Below, piece after piece: positions 1 to 5,206 of a DNA stretch of 7,948 nt (its first letter is position 1; each line of letters opens with the position of its first letter). Source of the DNA: Candidatus Omnitrophota bacterium (GTDB lineage: Bacteria; Omnitrophota; Omnitrophia; Omnitrophales; Aquincolibacteriaceae); NCBI GenBank assembly GCA_023246985.1, contig JAHFHJ010000004.1, forward strand, positions 1 through 7,948. Direction: 5' to 3'. The notes under the pieces are model-generated. The model ran no database searches. It saw only the letters and a program-made list of their open reading frames with translations, and was not told where the DNA came from. Made by a program: the position numbers and the translations under genes.

Positions 1-110
1 GCGCCGTCGACCCCGCCGCCGCCCAAGAGCGTCGTATTGGCCGCATTGACAATAGCGTCCGCCTTGATCCTGGTAATATCGCCTTTGATGAATTCGATTT
101 TTGTGCCCAT
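1..110 (-). CDS. Macrodomain (ADP-ribose-binding) protein, N-terminal part; runs off the left edge
   Basis: An open frame starts at ATG 110-108 and runs to the left edge without a stop, giving 36 complete codons. The visible residues include KGDITRIKADAIVNAANTTL followed by LGGGGVDGA. These are the hallmark start of the macrodomain fold: the GDIT strand, the VNAAN segment that contacts the distal ribose, and the glycine-rich GGGGVDGA loop. Proteins of this type (YmdB-like) bind ADP-ribose and often hydrolyse O-acetyl-ADP-ribose or ADP-ribosyl links in the cytosol. The start lies 8 bases after the thiH stop with no clear Shine-Dalgarno, so it is probably read as the last visible gene of the thi transcript. 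A functional tie to thiamin synthesis is not shown. The catalytic C-terminal part is outside the window, so enzyme activity cannot be judged. The family call is firm despite the short fragment. Confidence 0.85.
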   Translation of the reverse strand, partial: MGTKIEFIKGDITRIKADAIVNAANTTLLGGGGVDG

Positions 111-118
111 CGCGATTG

Positions 119-1231
119 TCAGATCCGCATCCAATCTTTGAGCACCGGTTGATAGCCCCTGGCGGCAAGCATCGCCTTCATTTCTTCGACGTTCCGTTCA
201 TCCGAGATCTCAAACTGAGGAGGATTCCGCTTTCCAGGGAATCCGATCGTGTGGCCTCCGACGCGCGTCGTAGAACCGGCCGACATGCGCGTGACTCCCA
301 GAGGTAAAAGATGCTCGCGCAAAGAGGCGCTTTCGCGCGTCGAAAGCGTGATCCCGAGCCGCGGCAGGAAGATCCTTAAAGCCATGATAATCTGCGCGAT
401 ATTCTTGTCCGTCGCGGCCGCGGCTCCCTTGAAATCTCCGGCGTGCGGCCTCAGACGGGGAATCGAAGCGCCGATCTCGACTTCTCCGAACCGATCTTGA
501 AGATCTTGCGCGTGAAGCCCCATCAGGAACGCTTCCTTGCGCCAGTCATTCAGACCCAGCAACGCTCCGATCGTCACGCTTCTCATACCGCTTTTCGCGG
601 CGCGCTCCGGCGCGTCAAGACGGAAACGATAATCTCTTTTGGGCCCGCTCCGGTGTACCCGCCCATAGACCGCCTCGTCATAAGTCTCCTGATAGATCGT
701 AAGTCCGTCCAGCCCCGAACGCGCGAGATCCGCGTACTCTTCTTCTGTCAGGGCATAAATTTCCGCGGAGATCGAACTGAAGTGTTTTTTCAGGATCCCG
801 AGACATTCCCGGAGGTAAGCAAGCGAGCTCCGGACGCGTGAATCCCCCGTCAGGATTAGAAGATGCTCGATGCCTGTCGCGGCGATAAACGCCGCTTCTT
901 TTTCAACTTCCTCCGGAGTCAAAACCCTGCGCGGCATTTTATTCCCGGCGTTAAATCCGCAGTACTCGCACTGATTCTCGCAGAAATTCGAAAGATACAT
1001 GGGTGTGTAGAGCTGGATCGTTCTGCCGAAATGCTGCAGGGTCAGGCCATGCGCCTTTTGCGCCATCGGTTCCAGGAATTCCTCGGCGGCCGAAGAAAGC
1101 AGCGCTAAAAGTCTTTCGGGATCCCCCGCGTCGAAGCGGATCGAACGCTCTACCTCCCGCGGCGAAATATCCCGGAAGATCTTCTCGAAGGGAAGGTCGC
1201 TATATTTCAGAAGGGTTTCGTAATAGCTCAT
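119..1231 (-). CDS. thiH: 2-iminoacetate synthase ThiH (radical SAM, thiamin thiazole branch)
   Basis: A 370-residue protein, the normal length for ThiH. It carries the radical-SAM cysteine motif C84-E-N-Q-C88-E-Y-C91 (CX3CX2C), which holds the 4Fe-4S cluster, inside the typical ThiH setting LYTPMYLSNFCENQCEYCGF. Further family landmarks are LLILTGDSR, the YQETYDEAVYGRVHRSGPK stretch and the late SAGSTTRVGGH segment. By family knowledge it cleaves tyrosine with S-adenosylmethionine to give 2-iminoacetate (dehydroglycine) and p-cresol; ThiG uses the dehydroglycine. The ATG at 1231 has only a distant AGGA about 14 bases upstream, so initiation may be weak or depend on transcription from thiG. 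A 138-base gap filled largely by an inverted-repeat element separates it from thiG. The macrodomain gene begins 8 bases after its stop. Use of ThiH instead of ThiO fits an anaerobic lifestyle (inference). The identification is secure. Confidence 0.96.
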   Translation of the reverse strand: MSYYETLLKYSDLPFEKIFRDISPREVERSIRFDAGDPERLLALLSSAAEEFLEPMAQKAHGLTLQHFGRTIQLYTPMYLSNFCENQCEYCGFNAGNKMPRRVLTPEEVEKEAAFIAATGIEHLLILTGDSRVRSSLAYLRECLGILKKHFSSISAEIYALTEEEYADLARSGLDGLTIYQETYDEAVYGRVHRSGPKRDYRFRLDAPERAAKSGMRSVTIGALLGLNDWRKEAFLMGLHAQDLQDRFGEVEIGASIPRLRPHAGDFKGAAAATDKNIAQIIMALRIFLPRLGITLSTRESASLREHLLPLGVTRMSAGSTTRVGGHTIGFPGKRNPPQFEISDERNVEEMKAMLAARGYQPVLKDWMRI

Positions 1232-1248
1232 CGGCTAATTTTAATCCT

Positions 1249-1357
1249 GTCATGTGCGAGGACCTGCTTCTTGGGACGAGGCAATCTGCTTTAAAAACGA
1301 GATGGCTTCCCCCGGCTGCTTCGCTTTGCGAAGCAAAACGGCAGGGGTCGCAATGAC
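1249..1357. repeat. MITE-like inverted-repeat element between thiG and thiH
   Basis: This non-coding segment is bounded by imperfect inverted ends: GTCATGTGCGA at 1249-1259 and TCGCAATGAC at 1348-1357, the reverse complement of GTCATTGCGA. A second inner pair, GAGGCAATCTG near 1279-1289 and GAGATGGCTTC near 1300-1310, is also roughly inverted. The right half holds a perfect hairpin, GCTTCGC-TTT-GCGAAGC, at 1318-1334. The wording (GTCATTGCGAGG..., GAAGCAATCTC-like) resembles a dispersed repeat known from many bacterial genomes; that resemblance is from memory, not a search. No T-run follows the hairpin on either strand, so it does not look like an intrinsic terminator. If transcribed with the thi genes it would fold in the mRNA just upstream of thiH and could affect stability or thiH translation (inference). 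Confidence 0.6.
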
Positions 1358-1369
1358 GCATCGTTGACA

Positions 1370-2158
1370 TTATGAGATTGAGTGCGTTTCATCCCGCAAA
1401 AAACCGGTCAGCGGGGACGATGCGGCGGCCTCGCTTCCGGAGGACGCAATCCCCGCGAGATAAGCCGTACGGCCCGCGGCCACGGCGTCTTTGAAGGCCC
1501 GCGCCATCGCTACGGGATCTCGCGCGATCGCGATGGCCGTATTCACGAGCACCGCCGCGCATCCCATTTCCATGCATTCACAGGCGTCGGCAGGACTGCC
1601 AAGCCCCGCGTCCACAATCACGGGTATCTTGATCTCGTGAACCAGGATCTGCACAAGCTCGCGGGTCTTCACACCCCGGTTACTGCCGATAGGAGAACCC
1701 AGCGGCATGACCGCCGCGGCACCCGCGTCCGCCATGCGCCTGGCCATGGAAAGGTCCGGACTCATGTAAGGGAGCGCGATAAATCCTTCTTTGACAAGAA
1801 TCTCAACCGCTTTCAGCGTCTCAAGGTTGTCCGGCAAAAGATATTTGTTATCCTGGATCACTTCGATTTTGATCCAACTCCCGGCTCCGCTTGCCTTGGC
1901 CAACCGCGCGATGCGAACGGCTTCGTCGGCGTTCCGCGCCCCGGAAGTATTCATCATCAGGACGCATTTTTTCGGAATAAAATCAAGAATATTATCTGTT
2001 TTAGAACCGGCATCGACGCGCCTGAGCGCCACGGTCACGATATCCGCATCCGCGGCTTCGAGCGCTTGTTTCATGATCGGATAGTTTGCGAATTTTCCGG
2101 TCCCGATCAAAAGCCGGTTCTTGATCGAACGGCCGCCAAGCATCAGCAGGTCTTCCAC
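1370..2158 (-). CDS. thiG: Thiazole synthase ThiG
   Basis: ThiG forms the thiazole phosphate ring from 1-deoxy-D-xylulose 5-phosphate, dehydroglycine (from ThiH) and sulfur carried on ThiS thiocarboxylate. With the GTG start at 2158 the protein has 262 residues, close to the usual size, and begins MEDLLMLGGRSIKNRLLIGT as family members do. Visible landmarks are GTGKF (residues 19-23), ALRRVD (44-49), MNTSGA (69-74), the Schiff-base lysine in WIKIEVI (K97), ALPYMSPD, MPLGSPIGSNRGVKTREL (phosphate loop; this wording is like clostridial-type ThiG) and VIVDAGLG. The frame is open further upstream to 2227, but that stretch lies inside thiS and would add non-family residues, so GTG is preferred. 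A GGAGG lies only 3 bases before the GTG and a G-rich run slightly further up. The start overlaps the end of thiS by 16 bases, so coupling is expected. Confidence 0.95.
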   Translation of the reverse strand: MEDLLMLGGRSIKNRLLIGTGKFANYPIMKQALEAADADIVTVALRRVDAGSKTDNILDFIPKKCVLMMNTSGARNADEAVRIARLAKASGAGSWIKIEVIQDNKYLLPDNLETLKAVEILVKEGFIALPYMSPDLSMARRMADAGAAAVMPLGSPIGSNRGVKTRELVQILVHEIKIPVIVDAGLGSPADACECMEMGCAAVLVNTAIAIARDPVAMARAFKDAVAAGRTAYLAGIASSGSEAAASSPLTGFLRDETHSIS

Positions 2159-2361
2159 GGTCCTCCGCCCCCCACAAAGCTGACAATCTCGATCGTGTCC
2201 TTGTCCCCAAGCGTAACTTGGGGCCAATCTCCCCGAGAAACGATGCGGAGGTTATGCTCCACCACGATTTTTTCGGGACATAACTGCCTGGCCTTAACGA
2301 GCGCGGCAAGGCTCAGAGGTCCTTCGACCGGCTCTTCTTTACCGTTGATCCTAAGGATCAT
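2143..2361 (-). CDS. thiS: Sulfur carrier protein ThiS with an unusual C-terminal extension
   Basis: ThiS is a ubiquitin-fold carrier whose C-terminal Gly-Gly is adenylated by ThiF and thiocarboxylated to feed sulfur to ThiG. The 72-residue product begins MILRINGKEE and contains the fold landmarks LSLAALV (16-22), KIVVEHN (31-37), LGDKDTIEIV (51-60) and the SFVGGG tail (61-66). The ATG at 2361 is set by a good Shine-Dalgarno, AAGGTGA, ending 5 bases upstream. The frame is open to 2493, but that region is leader sequence with a hairpin. The odd point is the end: canonical ThiS stops at GG or GGG, whereas here the frame continues with G-P-W-K-T-C after the third glycine. A Gly-Gly buried inside the chain cannot be activated without trimming. 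Either the tail is removed, a base is missing at the G6 run, or a frameshift is used. No ThiF is visible in the window. The family call is secure; activity of the annotated product is uncertain. Confidence 0.88.
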   Translation of the reverse strand: MILRINGKEEPVEGPLSLAALVKARQLCPEKIVVEHNLRIVSRGDWPQVTLGDKDTIEIVSFVGGGGPWKTC

Positions 2362-2393
2362 GCACTTCACCTTTTCCCTTCGCTTTGAACAGC

Positions 2394-2427
2394 CTCGTCG
2401 TAAAACGCCGCAAAAGGCGACTACGAG
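2394..2427 (-). other. Hairpin in the thiS leader
   Basis: Written on the plus strand, arms CGCC (2406-2409) and GGCG (2416-2419) enclose the loop GCAAAA. An outer pair, TCGT (2398-2401) with ACGA (2423-2426), flanks an AAAA/ACT internal loop; CTCGT/ACGAG (2394-2398 with 2423-2427) is an alternative outer pairing. On the transcribed minus strand the inner stem is followed by TTTT. It could be a weak attenuator, a processing site or a copy of a dispersed small palindrome. The stem is short (4 bp plus 4 bp), so it is not called a terminator. It does not match the TPP riboswitch: no CTGAGA-type thi box was found. Confidence 0.35.
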
Positions 2428-2451
2428 AAAAGCGAGACCCAGTACCCGGTC

Positions 2452-2457
2452 ATTATA
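2452..2457 (-). promoter_or_regulatory. Candidate -10 box for the thiSGH genes
   Basis: A perfect TATAAT hexamer reads on the minus strand in the 147-base gap between the flippase end and thiS. It would start transcription near 2445 and leave a leader of about 85 bases containing the hairpin. At 16-18 base spacing the sequence upstream (around AGGCAT) is a poor -35, and there is no TGn extension. The call rests on the -10 match and on the gap being the largest in the window. Confidence 0.35.
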
Positions 2458-2508
2458 ACGCAGGTTAGCACCGGATGCCTGATGAAAAACCAATGCCTTG
2501 TGAAACGG

Positions 2509-2943
2509 TCACTCCGCCAGGGAAGACGGATTTTCCTCGGTTTGCGCGTCCAAAATAACGGAAGGCCTTGTCCGGCGCGAAATAAAATTCAAAAGATTCC
2601 GAACCACAAAATACTGCAGGACCACGCGCAGCCCGTGATACGCCACATAAGCGTACCCCGCCCCTTCCAGACGCCATACGGTGATCATCCAGCAGAGCAT
2701 CGGAAAATACACGAGCGTCGGGAGAAATTGGATCCAAAAACTCAAATGGGCTCTCCCCATGGCCAGGATCATCGGCGACAGCGGCAACGCCGTAATGGCG
2801 ATCCCGTTCGCGAACAGATACCAGACCGTCACGGCATAAGCCCCCAAAAATTCCCTGCCGGCCGTCAGATCAATGATCGGACGCCCCCAAACAACGAAGA
2901 CCAGCCATGTGAAAAGCGATAACGCTCCCATGACATAGACCAT
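2509..2943 (-). CDS. Polysaccharide flippase, C-terminal part (frameshifted from the upstream frame)
   Basis: This 144-residue frame begins at ATG 2943, inside the reading frame of the flippase N-terminal part, and ends with a soluble tail (SSLAE) at 2509. It is strongly hydrophobic, with likely membrane helices at about residues 4-20 (VMGALSLFTWLVFVVW), 35-55 and 73-90. The spacing and content fit the last helices of a Wzx/MATE-like oligosaccharide flippase. It lacks the N-terminal bundle, so it is not expected to work alone. The ATG uses the last A of an A6 run, and a TAA sits 6 bases upstream in the same frame. No Shine-Dalgarno is seen. Adding one A to the run joins it directly to the upstream part at its K317, giving about 461 residues. 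The most economical reading is one gene broken by a 1-base loss or sequence error. Confidence 0.75.
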   Translation of the reverse strand: MVYVMGALSLFTWLVFVVWGRPIIDLTAGREFLGAYAVTVWYLFANGIAITALPLSPMILAMGRAHLSFWIQFLPTLVYFPMLCWMITVWRLEGAGYAYVAYHGLRVVLQYFVVRNLLNFISRRTRPSVILDAQTEENPSSLAE

Positions 2944-3893
2944 TTTTTAACGATATGTTTGAAGTCGGCGTAGTTCCGCTTCGCCCAAAGCCGGGTCAGT
3001 TCGGGGTAAAGAGATTGGTAGAGCGGATTCGTAAGCCGGTCGAGTGACGCGCAGATTTTTTTCGCGAGTTTGTACAGACTGACGTTCGTAAGGCCGAGGA
3101 ATTTCCCGACCATCAGGACGTCCAGTTCGCGGAACCCCACTTTCACGGACCCGGTCAGGTTCGTCGAGATCAAAAAATTCCATATCCCGGGGTAACGCCG
3201 CGTGATCCCCTTCAGCGGTTCAGCCCAAATTCGCGTAAAACCTCGTTTGTGAAGTTCGATCCAGGCCATGATCGTCAGTGAAACATAATCCACGATCTCG
3301 GTGAGCATCCAGACCCACAGAAATCCTTTAAACCCGTACCCGCGCATCCCGGCGTAAACCACCCCGAAGAATTTGACCGAAGCGCAGATAGATTTTTGGA
3401 TCGAAAACAGTTTGAACTTGTCGAAGATCCTCAGAATTCCGGTAGGGACTCCCGAGACATCAAAGACAATGATCGCGCTATAGATCAAAGCGCATCCGAC
3501 CATGTCCGGCGGCCAATGCTGCCACCGCCCGATCGCTCCGGCTAAAGCGAGGGACGCCGCGCAGCCCGCGAGCGCCGTGGAACCATCCACAAGTGTTCCG
3601 AATTTAACGAGTGCTTTAAAACCGCCGGTCTCTTTTTTTTCCAGAGCGTCTGAGCCGTATTTGATCATGAACTGCCAGGATTGGAAATTGACAAGCTTGT
3701 CCACGATGCGAACATACGCGTCGATCAAAACCAGCATCCCGAGCGCTTCCGTGCCGAGCGCGCGAGCCGTCACGGCAAAGGTCAAAACCCCGAGAACCGC
3801 GGAGACCGTATCCCCGCCGACGAGCAGACCCGTATTTTTGAAAAGTTTTCTGAAAGGACCGCTTGAAAAAATTTCCCGGACGGCCTGGATCAT
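2865..3893 (-). CDS. Polysaccharide/oligosaccharide flippase, N-terminal part (Wzx/MATE-like, frameshifted)
   Basis: A 342-residue frame whose first 317 residues are a multi-helix membrane protein and whose last 25 are out-of-frame sequence. The start resembles polysaccharide flippases: a short amphipathic lead, then GLLVGGDTVSAVLGVLTFAV (22-41) and TARALGTEALGML, the common ARxLGxxxxG pattern of the family. Further helices lie near 107-123, 133-150, 172-182 and 190-212. The conserved-looking central segment FRELDVLMVGKFLGLTNVSL (254-273) matches the usual ELDxLMIGxFLG pattern of O-antigen-type flippases. Such proteins move lipid-linked glycans across the inner membrane. The ATG at 3893 is 24 bases after the HTH gene stop, with AAGG about 13 bases upstream. 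After V315-K316-K317 (GTT AAA AAA) the proper continuation is in the -1 frame starting at 2943. The substrate cannot be told from sequence. Confidence 0.8.
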   Translation of the reverse strand: MIQAVREIFSSGPFRKLFKNTGLLVGGDTVSAVLGVLTFAVTARALGTEALGMLVLIDAYVRIVDKLVNFQSWQFMIKYGSDALEKKETGGFKALVKFGTLVDGSTALAGCAASLALAGAIGRWQHWPPDMVGCALIYSAIIVFDVSGVPTGILRIFDKFKLFSIQKSICASVKFFGVVYAGMRGYGFKGFLWVWMLTEIVDYVSLTIMAWIELHKRGFTRIWAEPLKGITRRYPGIWNFLISTNLTGSVKVGFRELDVLMVGKFLGLTNVSLYKLAKKICASLDRLTNPLYQSLYPELTRLWAKRNYADFKHIVKKWSMSWERYRFSHGWSSLFGGVRSLI

Positions 3894-3917
3894 AAAATGC
3901 GGAATGCCTTTTTAAGA

Positions 3918-4190
3918 TCAATCATTGAACAGATCCCGAAGGGCGAACTTCCGATCCGGGCAGACGGCGTGAAGCGCCGCAAGGATTTTATTCCTGGTCC
4001 CGGCCGTCAGCCGCCTTCCGTGGCGCCCTTTTTGCACCGCCTTATGGGAAAGCTGTTCCGTGGAAGCCGCGACCAGATCGTGATTCGAGAGTTTGAGTTC
4101 CGCCATCAATACGTTCAACGGCTGGATCCCGAGGGGGACAGTCCTTTTAGCCTCTTGAGAGGGACTGTTTCCTTTATTTTCATGGTTCAT
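3918..4190 (-). CDS. Small helix-turn-helix-like protein coupled to rho
   Basis: A 90-residue protein whose ATG (4190-4188) overlaps the rho stop as ATGA, so it is very likely translated by coupling. Residues 1-19 are polar and probably disordered. Residues 22-75 look like a compact helical DNA-binding module of the Cro/XRE type: one helix around PLNVLMAEL, then LSNHDLVAAS, a candidate recognition helix EQLSHKAVQKGRHGRR (45-60), then LTAGTRNKILAALHAV. The basic GRHGRR loop supports nucleic-acid contact. No enzyme motif is seen. It could be a transcriptional regulator or a small nucleic-acid-binding accessory to the adjacent Rho; the second idea is inference from position only. The reading frame is well supported by the overlap and by an HTH-like pattern, the exact family less so. 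Confidence 0.68.
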   Translation of the reverse strand: MNHENKGNSPSQEAKRTVPLGIQPLNVLMAELKLSNHDLVAASTEQLSHKAVQKGRHGRRLTAGTRNKILAALHAVCPDRKFALRDLFND

Positions 4191-5206
4191 GACGGCAATT
4201 GACTCACGGCGGCGAGCAGCGCTTTATTCTCGGGATATTTCCGCAGCTGGGTGATGAGCGCCGTGATGGCCTCAAGGGGTTTTAAGCCCGCCAGCGCGCG
4301 GCGCATTCTTCGCGCGGACTCCAGCTCGTCGGCCGCAAAAAGAAGCTCTTCCTTACGAGTTCCGCTTTTGGAGATATCGACCGCCGGATAGACGCGTTGG
4401 TTCGAGATCTCGCGGGACAGAACGATTTCCATGTTGCCGGTCCCCTTGAATTCCTCAAAAATATACTGGTCCATCCGGCTTCCGGTGTCGACGAGGATCG
4501 TCGCGAGGATCGTGAGCGATCCGCCGTGCTCGATCTTGCGGGCAGACCCAAAGATGCGGCGCGGCACTTCGAGGGCTCGCGCGTCCACGCCTCCGGAGAG
4601 CGTCCGTCCGCTGGAGCGTTGTTCAGCGTTATGGACGCGCGCAAGCCGGGTGAGAGAATCCACCAACACCATGACATGCTCTCCGGCCAATACTTCACGG
4701 CAAACCTGTTGCATCAGCTCGTTCGCCGTCGCGATATGATGCTCATAAGGTTCATCCGAGGAAGACGCCCGGACTTCGGCCGTCACGCTTCGCCGGAAAT
4801 CCGTGACCTCCTCGGGCCGCTCGTCGATCAAAAGACAATAAAGCTTCATCTCCGGCCGGCACTTCGCCACGGCCTGGCAGATATGTTTAAGGAAAGTCGT
4901 CTTCCCCGAGCCGGGAGGCGCAACGATCAGCCCGCGCTGTCCCATACCGATCGGACAGATCAGATCCATCACGCGCATGGTCATTTCTTTGGAACCGTCC
5001 TCGAGGCGGATGCGCGGGGACGGATCGATCGCGACACTTTCGCGGAATTTCCGAAGCGTTTCATCTTCCTGCGGCCGCGGGTAATCGCGCCTCGCAGGGT
5101 CATGGGCCGGGCGATGAGGCGCGCGTGAACCGCGTCTATGCGGATTGTGCGAATGCCGCGAGGACGGGTTCGATCTTAGCGAACGTTCGTGATTTAATCT
5201 TCTCAT
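4187..5206 (-). CDS. rho: Transcription termination factor Rho, lacking the N-terminal RNA-binding domain
   Basis: Rho is a hexameric RNA-dependent ATPase/translocase that ends transcription. This 339-residue version has the whole ATPase core: Walker A APPGSGKTT (96-104; usually APPKAGKT), LLIDERPEEVTD (125-136) with the catalytic glutamate, Walker B VLVDSLTRLAR, the Q-loop SGRTLSGGVD (199-208), GGSLTILATILVDTGSRMD, EEFKGTGNME, and the R-loop/arginine-finger segment SGTRKEE (281-287). E. coli Rho is about 419 residues, with a helical bundle and cold-shock-like RNA-binding domain before the core. Here those are absent: residues 1-55 are a tail rich in Arg, His, Pro and Ser, then the linker (RKFRESVAIDPSPRIRLED) leads into the core. 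The start is taken at ATG 5206, which overlaps the ABC-F stop as ATGA; an ATG at 5245 would read inside the ABC-F gene. The missing domain is not hidden upstream, because the intact ABC-F gene fills that sequence. Confidence 0.93.
   Translation of the reverse strand: MRRLNHERSLRSNPSSRHSHNPHRRGSRAPHRPAHDPARRDYPRPQEDETLRKFRESVAIDPSPRIRLEDGSKEMTMRVMDLICPIGMGQRGLIVAPPGSGKTTFLKHICQAVAKCRPEMKLYCLLIDERPEEVTDFRRSVTAEVRASSSDEPYEHHIATANELMQQVCREVLAGEHVMVLVDSLTRLARVHNAEQRSSGRTLSGGVDARALEVPRRIFGSARKIEHGGSLTILATILVDTGSRMDQYIFEEFKGTGNMEIVLSREISNQRVYPAVDISKSGTRKEELLFAADELESARRMRRALAGLKPLEAITALITQLRKYPENKALLAAVSQLPS

Noticed and set aside
1318..1334. Hairpin as an intrinsic terminator after thiG
   Set aside because: The stem is perfect, but no T-run follows it on the transcribed strand, and it belongs to a larger inverted-repeat element.
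2159..2227. Longer ThiG start upstream of the GTG
   Set aside because: The added residues lie within thiS in another frame and do not resemble any ThiG N-terminus. The MEDLLMLGGR start from GTG does.
1382..2458. Long plus-strand open frame of 358 codons opposite thiG and thiS
   Set aside because: It is antisense to two clearly recognised genes, shows no family motif, and is Arg/His-rich as expected for a GC-driven shadow frame.
2362..2493. Longer ThiS start at 2493
   Set aside because: The extension passes through the leader hairpin and TATAAT box. The ATG at 2361 has a well-placed AAGGTGA and starts at the conserved MILRINGK.
4397..5128. Plus-strand frame of 243 codons opposite rho
   Set aside because: It is a shadow of the conserved Rho ATPase core with no family signal of its own.
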